Below are positions 24,249 through 32,733 of a stretch of DNA of 64,000 nt, in pieces (the stretch's first letter is position 1; every line of letters starts with the position of its first letter). The notes under the pieces were generated by a model, which was not told the origin of the DNA, did not search any database, and saw only the letters and a program-made list of their open reading frames with translations. Source of the DNA: Natronohydrobacter thiooxidans (GTDB lineage Bacteria > Pseudomonadota > Alphaproteobacteria > Rhodobacterales > Rhodobacteraceae); assembly GCF_001884735.1 (NCBI RefSeq), contig NZ_MJAP01000034.1, forward strand, positions 682,001 through 746,000, in the 5' to 3' direction. The position numbers were made by a program, and so were the translations under genes.

Positions 24249-26711
24249 ATGTTCACCACCTTCCGCTGGCTTCTGAGGATCTTCGCAGGGCTCGCCCTGC
24301 TCGGCGCTCTGGTCGCGACCGGGCTCTATTTCTTCCTCGCGCGCTCGCTGCCCGACTATAGTGAGACCTTCCGGTTCAACGGGCTCTCGGGCGAGGTCGA
24401 GATCGTGCGCAACACCCATAACGTGCCGCATATCTTCGGTGAGAGTGACCCGGATGTGTTCTTCGGTCTGGGTTTCGCCCATGCGCAGGACCGGCTCTGG
24501 CAGATGCAGATGCTGCGCCGCACCGCGCAGGGGCGGCTGTCGGAAATGTTCGGCAGGCGCACCGTGCGGGTGGATGAGCTGATGCGCAGGCTCGATATCT
24601 ACACCCTCGCGCGCGCCTCTTTCGCCGCGCAGGATCCCGAGACACAGGCCGCCCTCACCGCCTATGCCGAAGGGGTCAACGCCTGGCTGCGCACCACCAA
24701 TGAGCGCGCGCGCGGTCGCGGGGCGCCGGAATTCTTCGTCTTCACCGCAGAAATGCCGCTCTGGCAGCCCGCAGATTCGCTGGCGATCCTGAAACTGATG
24801 GCGGTGCAACTCAACAGCCAGATCGCGCGCGAAGTCCAGCGCGCCCGCGTCTCGCTCCTGGTGCCGCCCGAGCGTCTGCGCGACCTCATGCCCGATGCGC
24901 CCGGCTCTGGTGTTGCCGCCCTGCCGGATTACGCAAGCCTCTTTCCCGATGTGGTGCCCAGCAGCGAAATCACGCTCGCGCAGGATCCGCTCAGCCCGAT
25001 CCGCCCGGCCACATTGGCCGCAGCCTCGAACAGTTTTGCGGCGACGGCAGCGCGCGCGGCCAGTGACGGGGCGATTCTGGCCAATGACCCGCATCTGGAA
25101 CTGACCGCGCCCTCGGTCATGTATCTGGCGCGGCTCGAACTCGCGACCGGGGGCGTGATCGGGGCCACCATCCCGGGCCTGCCGGTCATCCTGTCCGGGC
25201 GCTCCGAGGCAATGGGCTGGGGGATCACCTCCAGCTATATGGATGACAGTGATGTGTTTCTGGAAGAGCTGAACCCGGAAAACCCGGCGCAATACCGCAC
25301 GCCCGACGGCTGGGCCGAATTCGAAACCCGCGGCTCGATCATCCGCATCAAGGATGAAGACCCGGTAACGCTGACGCTCCGCTGGTCCGAGAACGGGCCG
25401 GTCCTGTCCGGCGCGCTCTATGATCTGGGCACGATCACCCCGCCGGGCCATGTCGCGACCATCGGCTGGACGGCGCTCACCCCTGACGACACCACGATGA
25501 CCGCCGCCATGCGCCTGATGCGCGCGCAGGATATCGACGGCGCTCTTGACGCAGGCGAGCTGTATATCGCGCCCTCGCAAGTGCTGATGCTGGCCGCGCA
25601 TGACCGGATCGCGATGCAGCTTCTGGGGCGCATGCCGCGCCGCGATGCGGGCCACGAGACACAAGGCCGCATGCCCGCAGCGGGCTGGAAGCCGGAAAAC
25701 CGCTGGCTTGGCACGCTGCCCTATTCCGCAAATCCGCGCTTTCTCGACCCGGAATCGGGTATCCTCGGCAATACCAATAACAAGATCCTTGACCGCCCCT
25801 TCCCGCTGCATGTCAGCCATGACTGGGGCGATACGCAGCGCATTGAACGTTTCCAGCACCTGATGCGTCAGCGCAATGTTCATACCCGCGACAGTTTCAT
25901 CGAGGCACAGCTTGATACGGTCAGCCCCGCCGCGCGGCTGCTGCTGCCACTGGTCGCCGCCGATCTGTGGTTCTCGGGCGAGGCCGCGCCCGCAGGCACC
26001 CGCGCCCATCTGCGCCAGCGCGCGCTGCGGCTTCTCGCCGACTGGAATGGCGAGATGAACGAGCATCTGCCCGAACCCCTGATCTATGCCGCTTGGATGC
26101 GCGAATTGCAGTTCCGGCTGATCCGCGACGAATTGGGACCGCTGGCCGAGACTTTCCTGCATGTGGATCCGATCTTCATCGAGCGGGTCTTTCGCGACAC
26201 GGATGGCGCAGGGGAATGGTGCAATATCGTGCAATCCTCAGTGCGCGAGACCTGCACCGAAATCGCCATTTCCGCGCTGGACGAGGCGCTCCTGCGCCTT
26301 ACCGAGCGCTATGGCGAGAATGTCGAAAGCTGGCGCTGGGGCGATGCGCATATGGCCACGCATCGCCATTCCGTGCTGGGCGAGATCGCGCTGGTGCGCC
26401 ATTTCGTCAATATCCGCCAATCGACCTCGGGCGGGGATCATACGCTCAATCGCGGGGCCACCTCGGGGCGCGGCCCGGACCCCTTTGCCAATGTTCATGG
26501 CGCGGTCTATCGCGGCGTCTATGACTTTGCCGATCCCGAAAGCTCGGTCTTTATCCTCTCCACCGGCCAGTCCGGCCATCCGCTCTCGCGCCATTATGAT
26601 GATCTGGGCGATCTGTGGCGGCGGGGCGAGTATATCCCGATGACGCTGGACCCGGATCTTGCACGCGGTGGTTCAGTGGGCATTACCCGGCTTCTCCCCA
26701 GAGGCGAATAG
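24249..26711 (+). CDS. Penicillin acylase (Ntn-hydrolase) family protein
   Basis: An 820-residue precursor of the penicillin amidase/acyl-homoserine-lactone acylase family. ATG 24249 begins a signal anchor (LLRIFAGLALLGALVATGLYFF), so the enzyme acts in the periplasm or is membrane-bound. The alpha part shows GEVEIVRNTHNVPHIFGES and GFAHAQDRLWQMQMLRRTAQGRLSE. The junction AASNSFA supplies Ser260, the residue that should become the N-terminal nucleophile of the beta chain after self-cleavage. In the beta chain, ILANDPHLELTAPSVMYLARLEL and NRGATSGRGPD are conserved. The substrate may be N-acyl amides such as quorum signals or cell-wall-related compounds. Confidence 0.9.
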   Translation: MFTTFRWLLRIFAGLALLGALVATGLYFFLARSLPDYSETFRFNGLSGEVEIVRNTHNVPHIFGESDPDVFFGLGFAHAQDRLWQMQMLRRTAQGRLSEMFGRRTVRVDELMRRLDIYTLARASFAAQDPETQAALTAYAEGVNAWLRTTNERARGRGAPEFFVFTAEMPLWQPADSLAILKLMAVQLNSQIAREVQRARVSLLVPPERLRDLMPDAPGSGVAALPDYASLFPDVVPSSEITLAQDPLSPIRPATLAAASNSFAATAARAASDGAILANDPHLELTAPSVMYLARLELATGGVIGATIPGLPVILSGRSEAMGWGITSSYMDDSDVFLEELNPENPAQYRTPDGWAEFETRGSIIRIKDEDPVTLTLRWSENGPVLSGALYDLGTITPPGHVATIGWTALTPDDTTMTAAMRLMRAQDIDGALDAGELYIAPSQVLMLAAHDRIAMQLLGRMPRRDAGHETQGRMPAAGWKPENRWLGTLPYSANPRFLDPESGILGNTNNKILDRPFPLHVSHDWGDTQRIERFQHLMRQRNVHTRDSFIEAQLDTVSPAARLLLPLVAADLWFSGEAAPAGTRAHLRQRALRLLADWNGEMNEHLPEPLIYAAWMRELQFRLIRDELGPLAETFLHVDPIFIERVFRDTDGAGEWCNIVQSSVRETCTEIAISALDEALLRLTERYGENVESWRWGDAHMATHRHSVLGEIALVRHFVNIRQSTSGGDHTLNRGATSGRGPDPFANVHGAVYRGVYDFADPESSVFILSTGQSGHPLSRHYDDLGDLWRRGEYIPMTLDPDLARGGSVGITRLLPRGE

Positions 26712-26729
26712 CCTCTTGCGTTGCAAAGC

Positions 26730-26780
26730 TGTCACATGCGGCCCTACTCATGCTGCGCTTCCCCTAGGTAACATGTGACA
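26730..26780. promoter_or_regulatory. Inverted repeat TGTCACATG...CATGTGACA upstream of the FadL-type gene
   Basis: Nine-base arms at 26730-26738 and 26772-26780, 33 bases apart, exact reverse complements. The spacing is about right for two operator sites on one DNA face. Candidate regulator sites for the outer-membrane transporter gene; unknown regulator. Confidence 0.4.
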
Positions 26781-26814
26781 AAACCGCCCAAACCGCGCAA
26801 AGCTTGAGCAATAC

Positions 26815-26833
26815 ATGGTCGCGGCCAGACCAT
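26815..26833. promoter_or_regulatory. Short inverted repeat ATGGTC...GACCAT before the FadL-type gene
   Basis: Six-base arms around GCGGCCA, ending 28 bases before the GTG start, so likely in the mRNA leader or at the promoter. TGGTC-GACCA halves recall the FadR operator core of enterobacteria, but the spacing is longer; a link is speculative. Confidence 0.3.
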
Positions 26834-26860
26834 TCCTGCGGAAAGAAGGAGGAGATTTCC

Positions 26861-27949
26861 GTGCGTAGAACTCTTGCAACCGGGCTTGTCGCCCTTGCCG
26901 CCAGCCCCGCTTTCGCCGGTGGTATCGAGCGCAACCCGCAGTCCATGGCAATCCTGTTCCAGCAGGGGAATTATGTGGAACTTGGCGTTGCACATGCGCG
27001 TCCCAAGGTCAGCGGCACCACCGGTCCGGCTTTCGGTTCGGCGCCGACCGGCAATATCACGCGCCGCTTCACGACAGGTTCATTGAGCTTCAAGGGCGAT
27101 TTCAACGAACAACTCTCCTACGCGCTGATCCTTGACCAACCCTTCGGCGCGGATACGCTTTATCCGACAGGCTCGCCGCTGGCAGGCTCGACCGGCCAGG
27201 TTGAGAACACCATGCTGACCGGTGTGATGCGCTACAAGTTTGATGGTGGCTTCAGTGCCCATGCCGGTCTGCGTTCTTCCTGGACCAGTGGCTCGGTCAG
27301 CCTGCCTTTCGCGGGTGGCTATACGATGTCCACCGACCGCGATCAGGCTTGGGGCTACCTGCTGGGTGTCGCCTACGAGATGCCTGAAATCGCGCTGCGT
27401 GTCGCCTTGACCTACAACTCCAGGATCAAGCACAGCTTCAGCGCGACAGAGACCATTCCCGCGCACCCGCTTTCGCCTTTCAGCACCAGCTTCGACACCA
27501 ATCTGCCGGCATCGGTCAATCTGGAATTCCAGACCGGTGTCGCCGAAGATACGCTGGTTTTCGGCTCGGTCCGTTGGGTGAACTGGAAAGACTTCATGAT
27601 CCAGCCGACAATGTACAATGCAGCGATCAGCACCACGCCTTTGGTCGACTACGACCGGAACTCCATCACCTATACGCTGGGCGTTGGTCGTCGTTTCAAC
27701 GAAAACTGGTCCGGCTCGGTTTCTCTGGCACATGATACGGGCAATGGTCGCGAAACCGGCAATCTGGGCCCCATCGGCAAGCGCAACACGCTGGGTCTGG
27801 GCATCTCCTACACCAAGGATGCCATGACCATCAGCGCAGGTGTGCAATACGCACGCCTTGGTGGCGTCACCACCCGTCCGCCGGTGAACAGCCAATTCGG
27901 CAAGAACTCCGCCATCGGTGCGGGCGTCCGCATCGGCTATCGCTTTTAG
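26861..27949 (+). CDS. FadL/OmpP1-type outer-membrane transporter
   Basis: A 362-residue outer-membrane beta-barrel of the FadL/TodX family, which takes up fatty acids and other hydrophobic compounds. The start is GTG 26861, behind AAGGAGGAG; an upstream ATG at 26804 would spoil the signal peptide VRRTLATGLVALAASPAFA-GG. After cleavage the mature protein begins GIERNPQSMAILFQQGNYVELG, similar to the FadL N-terminal hatch. The last strand ends RIGYRF with the C-terminal Phe used for barrel assembly. The protein is short compared with E. coli FadL (about 446). A strong terminator follows. Confidence 0.88.
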   Translation: MRRTLATGLVALAASPAFAGGIERNPQSMAILFQQGNYVELGVAHARPKVSGTTGPAFGSAPTGNITRRFTTGSLSFKGDFNEQLSYALILDQPFGADTLYPTGSPLAGSTGQVENTMLTGVMRYKFDGGFSAHAGLRSSWTSGSVSLPFAGGYTMSTDRDQAWGYLLGVAYEMPEIALRVALTYNSRIKHSFSATETIPAHPLSPFSTSFDTNLPASVNLEFQTGVAEDTLVFGSVRWVNWKDFMIQPTMYNAAISTTPLVDYDRNSITYTLGVGRRFNENWSGSVSLAHDTGNGRETGNLGPIGKRNTLGLGISYTKDAMTISAGVQYARLGGVTTRPPVNSQFGKNSAIGAGVRIGYRF

Positions 27950-27972
27950 TAAACGGTGATTTGAGTTAACTC

Positions 27973-28004
27973 AGCCCCGCCAGTTCCGCACTGGCGGGCT
28001 TTTT
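27973..28004 (+). terminator. Intrinsic terminator after the FadL-type gene
   Basis: Stem AGCCCCGCCAGT / ACTGGCGGGCT (one bulged C) with a five-base loop and TTTTT tail. Confidence 0.88.
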
Positions 28005-28072
28005 CATGCGCCATTGACCATCCCGCGCCCACTGGCTAGGCAAAGGCACCTGCCCGCCCGGAGAACGCGCCC

Positions 28073-28930
28073 ATGCTCTACCCGACCGCCACAAACTGGC
28101 TGAACGCCCCGCGCAAACAGGTCATGCTGTTTGGCATGTCGGGGCTGGGCAAGACCTATCTCGCGAATCTCCTGCGCGAGGGCGGCGGCTGGTTTCATTA
28201 CTCGATCGATTACCGCATCGGCACGCGCTATATGGGCGAATATATCGCCGATAATTTCAAGCGCGAGGCGATGAAAGTGCCGCTCCTGCGCGAACTTCTG
28301 CTGACAGATTCGGTCTATATCAGCTCGAATATCACCTTCGACAATCTCGCCCCCCTCTCGACCTATCTGGGCAAACCCGGCGATCCGGCCAAAGGGGGGC
28401 TGCCCTTCGACGAGTACATGACCCGGCAGGACCAGCACCGCGCCGCTGAAATCGCGGCGCTTGCGGACACGCCGCATTTCATCGCGCGCGCCAAAGCGCT
28501 TTATGGCTACCCGCATTTCATCTGCGACACCGGCGGGTCGATCTGCGAGGTGATCAACCCCTATGACCCCGATGACGCGCTGATGAGCGCGCTCAGACCC
28601 CATGTCCTGCCGGTCTGGATCAAGGGCTCTGACGCGCATACCGCCGAGTTGATCCGCCGCTTCGACCGCGCGCCCAAGCCCATGTATTACCAGCCCGAAT
28701 TTCTGCATGCCGCCTGGGCCGATTATCAGCGCGAAACCGGCCATGCCCCGGAAAAGATCGATCCCGACGCTTTCGTGCGCTGGACCTATGCCCGCGCACT
28801 GGCCCATCGCGCGCCCCGCTACGCGGCCATGGCGCAGAACTGGGGGATCACTCTTAGCGCCGAAGAGGTCACGCGCATCCGCACCCCTGGCGATTTTGAC
28901 ACATTGATCGCCGCCAAGCTGCCAGACTGA
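28073..28930 (+). CDS. P-loop ATPase/kinase-like protein upstream of metA
   Basis: A 285-residue soluble protein with a Walker A motif GMSGLGKT at residues 21-28, followed by HYSIDYRIGTRYM, a layout like shikimate-type small-molecule kinases (P-loop, then an acidic residue after the second strand). Conserved-looking stretches include SSNITFDNLAPLSTYLGKPGDP, FICDTGGSICEVI, KGSDAH and PMYYQPEFL. I know similar proteins only as unnamed ATPases next to metA in Rhodobacteraceae. It ends 10 bases before metA, so the two are surely co-transcribed. A role in methionine or homoserine metabolism is inference from this linkage. Confidence 0.75.
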   Translation: MLYPTATNWLNAPRKQVMLFGMSGLGKTYLANLLREGGGWFHYSIDYRIGTRYMGEYIADNFKREAMKVPLLRELLLTDSVYISSNITFDNLAPLSTYLGKPGDPAKGGLPFDEYMTRQDQHRAAEIAALADTPHFIARAKALYGYPHFICDTGGSICEVINPYDPDDALMSALRPHVLPVWIKGSDAHTAELIRRFDRAPKPMYYQPEFLHAAWADYQRETGHAPEKIDPDAFVRWTYARALAHRAPRYAAMAQNWGITLSAEEVTRIRTPGDFDTLIAAKLPD

Positions 28931-28940
28931 GGACGACCCC

Positions 28941-29858
28941 ATGCCGATCAAACTGCCCGAGACCCTGCCTGCCTTCGACGTGCTCACCCGCGAAGGCGTG
29001 ATGGTCATGTCCGAGGCCCAGGCCGCAAGGCAGGATATCCGCCCGCTGCGCATCGGGCTTCTGAACCTGATGCCGAAGAAGATCCAGACCGAGACGCAAT
29101 TCGCCCGGCTGATCGGCGCGACGCCCTTGCAGATCGAGCTATCGCTGATCCGCATGTCCGAGCATGAGACCAAGAACACCGCCGCCGAGCATATGGCCGA
29201 ATTTTACCGCCCCTTTCAGGAGGTGAAATCCGAGCGCTTCGACGGGCTGATCATCACCGGTGCCCCCATCGAACACCTGCCCTATGAAGATGTCACCTAT
29301 TGGGACGAACTGACCGAAGTCTTTGACTGGACCCAGACCCATGTCCACCAGACTTTCGGGGTCTGCTGGGGCGGCATGGCGATGCTCGCGCATTTCTACG
29401 GCCTGCCCAAGCATATGCTCGACGCCAAAGCCTTCGGCTGTTTCCGCCACCGCAACCTTGTCCCGGCCTCGCCCTATTTGCGCGGCTTCTCGGATGATGT
29501 GCTGATCCCGGTCAGCCGCTGGACCGAGCTGCGCCAGCAAGAGGTGGATGCCATCCCCGCCCTGACAACGCTGATCGCCTCGGATCAGGTCGGCCCCTGC
29601 CTGATCGAGGATCCGGCGCATCGCGCGCTGATGATCCTCAATCACTTTGAATATGACAGCACCACGCTCAAGGAAGAATATGACCGCGACGTGGATGCGG
29701 GCAAACCCATCAATGTGCCGTCCAACTATTACCCCGATGATAATCCCGCGAGACCCCCGCTGAACCGCTGGCGAAGCCACGCGCATCTTCTATATGGCAA
29801 CTGGATCAACCAGATTTATCAGACCACGCCCTATGACCTTGCGCAGATTGGCCAGTAG
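28941..29858 (+). CDS. metA: Homoserine O-acetyltransferase of the MetA type
   Basis: MetA activates homoserine for methionine synthesis. The 305 residues have the catalytic Cys142 (TFGVCWGG) and the His235/Glu237 pair (LNHFEYDS). MetA members use succinyl-CoA or acetyl-CoA depending on residue 111: Gly in E. coli gives succinyl, Glu gives acetyl. Here it is Glu111 (GAPIEHLPYEDV), so O-acetylhomoserine is the predicted product although databases often call the family homoserine O-succinyltransferase. The gene is the middle one of a three-gene cluster. Its 3' end overlaps the start of an alpha/beta hydrolase gene by 26 bases. I see no SAM riboswitch upstream. Confidence 0.93.
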   Translation: MPIKLPETLPAFDVLTREGVMVMSEAQAARQDIRPLRIGLLNLMPKKIQTETQFARLIGATPLQIELSLIRMSEHETKNTAAEHMAEFYRPFQEVKSERFDGLIITGAPIEHLPYEDVTYWDELTEVFDWTQTHVHQTFGVCWGGMAMLAHFYGLPKHMLDAKAFGCFRHRNLVPASPYLRGFSDDVLIPVSRWTELRQQEVDAIPALTTLIASDQVGPCLIEDPAHRALMILNHFEYDSTTLKEEYDRDVDAGKPINVPSNYYPDDNPARPPLNRWRSHAHLLYGNWINQIYQTTPYDLAQIGQ

Positions 29859-30780
29859 AATAGCCGGGCTTGCCCTGATCACCGCGATTCTCGTGGTCTG
29901 CGCGATGAGCCGGGAGATGCCGATGGCGCGCGCCGAAACCCTGCCCGAAGGCGCCTTCATCGACTTGGCCGGGGGGCGTATTCACGCGATCATTCGTGGG
30001 CAAGGGCCGGATCTGGTCATGATCCACGGCGCGAATGGCAATGCGCGTGATTTCAGCTTCAGCTTGATCGGGCATATGGCGAATGAGTTCCGCGTCATCG
30101 CCTTCGACCGCCCCGGTTTCGGCTTTTCCGATGATTTCGGCGGCGTGGAAAGCCCGATCCATCAGGCTGACATCCTGCGCGCGGCGGCGCGCGCGCTGGA
30201 TGTGGAAACCCCGATCGTGCTGGGCCATTCCTATGGCGGTACGGTGGCGCTGGCCTGGGCGCTGCGCGCGGCTGACGATGTGGCGGGGCTGACGCTTCTT
30301 GCGCCTGTCACCCATCCCTGGCCCGGTGATCTGGGGCTCTGGTATCGCCTCACCGCCTCGCCGCTCGGGCGCTATCTGATCCTGCCCACCATCGCAGCGC
30401 TTGCGCCGCGCCGCGCGGTCGAGAATGCGCTGGCAGGCGTCTTCAGCCCCGATCCGGTGCCCGAGGGCTATCTCGATCATCTGGGCTTCAGACAGACCAT
30501 GCGGCGCGACCAGCTTGCGCTGAACGCGCAGCAGGTCAACAGCCTGATCGGCTATGTCGAAGCGATGTATCCGGGCTATCCGGCGCTGACCATGCCCATA
30601 GAGATCGTGCATGGTACCGCCGATGAGACTGTCGGCATCGACATCCATGCCGAACGCATGCTGCGCGAGGTCGAAAGCGTCAATCTGACACGGCTGGATA
30701 ATGGCGGCCATATGCCCCATCACGCGCAGCCCGAGGCCGTGGCCGAGGCCATCCGCCGGACATATCAGCGCGCGCAGTAA
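29833..30780 (+). CDS. Membrane-anchored alpha/beta hydrolase
   Basis: A 315-residue alpha/beta hydrolase. The N-terminus is a signal anchor (IAGLALITAILVVCAMS), so the enzyme faces the periplasm. Motifs: LVMIHGANGNARDFSF (oxyanion hole), FDRPGFGFSD, the nucleophile GHSYGGTVALAWAL, the acid in IVHGTADETV and the His in DNGGHMPHH. ATG 29833 lies inside the end of metA; the overlap suggests translational coupling. An earlier in-frame ATG at 29794 is less likely because it lies deeper in metA. The substrate is unknown. It resembles the haloalkane dehalogenase/epoxide-hydrolase-like superfamily in general form only. Confidence 0.82.
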   Translation: MTLRRLASRIAGLALITAILVVCAMSREMPMARAETLPEGAFIDLAGGRIHAIIRGQGPDLVMIHGANGNARDFSFSLIGHMANEFRVIAFDRPGFGFSDDFGGVESPIHQADILRAAARALDVETPIVLGHSYGGTVALAWALRAADDVAGLTLLAPVTHPWPGDLGLWYRLTASPLGRYLILPTIAALAPRRAVENALAGVFSPDPVPEGYLDHLGFRQTMRRDQLALNAQQVNSLIGYVEAMYPGYPALTMPIEIVHGTADETVGIDIHAERMLREVESVNLTRLDNGGHMPHHAQPEAVAEAIRRTYQRAQ

Positions 30781-30791
30781 GCGTGGTTGAC

Positions 30792-30820
30792 GTAGGGTGC
30801 GTGCTCAGCACGCACCCTAC
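30792..30820. repeat. Hairpin repeat copy 3 (GTAGGGTGCGTGC type)
   Basis: Perfect 13-base arms identical to those of copy 1 (15134), here around TCA. It lies between the converging hydrolase and pepF genes, 11 bases after one stop and 8 before the other. Confidence 0.87.
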
Positions 30821-30828
30821 CAGCCGCC

Positions 30829-32634
30829 TCACCCCATCGCTTCCAATTCATCGATGAACCCTTCGATCATCGCCAGGCCCTTGTCCCAAAACGCCGGGTC
30901 GGACGCATCCAGCCCGAAGGGCGCCAGCAACTCCTTATGGTGCTTGGACCCGCCCGCTTTCAGCATCTCGAAATACTTGTCCTGAAACCCCTCGGGCGCA
31001 GCCTCATAGGCGGCATAAAGCGCATTCACCAGCCCGTCCCCGAAGGCATAGGCATAGACATAGAACGGCGAATGCACGAAATGCGGGATATAGGACCAGA
31101 AACTCTCATAGCCTTCCATGAAATTGAAGACCGGCCCCAGACTTTGCGCCTGCACCGACATCCAGAGCGCATTGATATCCTCGGGCGTCAATTCGCCTTC
31201 GCGCCGCGCCGCATGCAGCTTGCATTCGAAATCGTAAAACGCGATCTGCCGCACAACCGTGTTGATCATATCCTCGACCTTGCCCGCGAGCAGCACCTTG
31301 CGCTCTTCGCTCGTTTTCGCCTTCTCCAGCATCCGCCGGAAAGTCAGCATCTCACCAAAGACCGAGGCCGTTTCCGCCAGCGTCAGCGGGGTCGAGGACA
31401 GAAGCTCCCCCTGACCCGCCGCCAGCCGCTGATGCACCCCATGCCCCAATTCATGCGCCAGGGTCATCACATCGCGCGGCTTGCCCAGATAGTTCAGCAT
31501 CACAAACGGATGCGCATCCGTGACCGTCGGATGCGCGAAGGCCCCCGGTGCCTTGCCCGGCTTCACCGCCGCATCGGTCCAGCCCTGGCTGAAAAACGGC
31601 TCGGCCAGTTCCGCCAGTTGCGGCGAGAAGCCTGCATAGGCGTCAAGCACCGTCTCGCGCGCCTCATCCCAGCCGATCTTGCGCGGCGCTTCCAGCGGCA
31701 GCGGCGCATTGCGGTCCCAGACTTCCAGTGTCTCCAGCCCCAGCCATTTCGCTTTCAGCGCGTAATAGCGGTGGCTCAGACGCGGATAGGCCGCAACGAC
31801 CGCATTGCGCAGCGCCTCGACCACTTCCGGCTCGACATGGTTCGACAGATGCCGCCCTGTCTGCGGCGTGGGCATCTTGCGCCAGCGATCCTCGACCTCT
31901 TTCTCTTTCGCCAGCGTGTTATGAACCCGCGCAAACAGCTTGATATTCTTGCTGAAAACTTCCGCCAAGGCCCGCGCGCCCGCCTCACGCTTCGCCCGCT
32001 CCGTATCGGTCAACAGGTTCAGCGTGGCTTCCAGCCCCAGCGGCTCTTCCTCGCCCTCGACCTCGAATTCCAGCCCGGCCATGGTCTCGTCAAACAGCCG
32101 GTTCCATGCAGAAGCGCCGACAACCGACTGATCATGCAGGAATTTCTCCAGCTCATCCGAGAGCTGATAGGGCCGCATCGCGCGCATCCGCTCGAAAACG
32201 GGCCGGTAGCGCGCCAGATCGTCATTGGCGGCCAGAAGTGCCGCAAAAGCCGCATCCTCGATCCGGTTCATCTCCAGCGAGAAGAACACCAGGGGCGTTG
32301 TGGCATTGGTCACGCGGTCCTGCGCATCGGCCATGAATTTCGCGCGCGAAGGGTCAATCGTGTTCTGATAATAGCGCAGCCCCGCATAGGACATCAGCCG
32401 CCCCGCCACCATGTCAATCTTCTCATAGCGGCGCACACATTCGAGCATCGCGCTTGCGTCAAGCTGCGCAAGCTTCCCCTCGTAAGTATTTGCGAAATCA
32501 GCGCATTCCTGCGCCAGCCAGTCAAAATCGCGGGTCAGTTCGGGCGCATCCGGCCCGGAATAGAGCGCCGAGAAATCCCATTCGGGAAGATCGCCAAATT
32601 CGGTCTGCGTCACATTGCGGTCGTCAAGGGCCAT
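30829..32634 (-). CDS. pepF: Oligoendopeptidase F (M3 metallopeptidase)
   Basis: A 601-residue cytosolic zinc peptidase of family M3B that cuts short peptides. The zinc motif HELGHGVHQ begins at His394, with the third ligand Glu in LAETASVFGEMLT. The alphaproteobacterial pepF/M3 family has this length. The N-terminal half is helical (LPEWDFSALYSGPDAPEL is a typical start). ATG 32634 has AGGAGAT just upstream. It follows the DUF4389 gene by 99 bases and probably belongs to the anmK-DUF4389-pepF transcription unit. Confidence 0.94.
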   Translation of the reverse strand: MALDDRNVTQTEFGDLPEWDFSALYSGPDAPELTRDFDWLAQECADFANTYEGKLAQLDASAMLECVRRYEKIDMVAGRLMSYAGLRYYQNTIDPSRAKFMADAQDRVTNATTPLVFFSLEMNRIEDAAFAALLAANDDLARYRPVFERMRAMRPYQLSDELEKFLHDQSVVGASAWNRLFDETMAGLEFEVEGEEEPLGLEATLNLLTDTERAKREAGARALAEVFSKNIKLFARVHNTLAKEKEVEDRWRKMPTPQTGRHLSNHVEPEVVEALRNAVVAAYPRLSHRYYALKAKWLGLETLEVWDRNAPLPLEAPRKIGWDEARETVLDAYAGFSPQLAELAEPFFSQGWTDAAVKPGKAPGAFAHPTVTDAHPFVMLNYLGKPRDVMTLAHELGHGVHQRLAAGQGELLSSTPLTLAETASVFGEMLTFRRMLEKAKTSEERKVLLAGKVEDMINTVVRQIAFYDFECKLHAARREGELTPEDINALWMSVQAQSLGPVFNFMEGYESFWSYIPHFVHSPFYVYAYAFGDGLVNALYAAYEAAPEGFQDKYFEMLKAGGSKHHKELLAPFGLDASDPAFWDKGLAMIEGFIDELEAMG

Positions 32635-32733
32635 GAAAATCTCCTGTCTGTTGCCCCAGACTTAGGCCGCGCGCGCGGCCCCCGCAAGCGTTCAGAGCCT
32701 GATTAAGGCCCCGGTGCGGCATTGCTTCGCCCG

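Noticed and set aside
24228..26234. 668-residue minus-strand open frame
   Set aside because: Antisense to the penicillin acylase gene; no family motifs, His/Gln/Arg-rich.
27961..28072. Possible SAM riboswitch before the ATPase-metA cluster
   Set aside because: The space is mostly filled by an intrinsic terminator of the FadL-type gene and is too short for SAM-I; no SAM-II-like pseudoknot is evident by eye.
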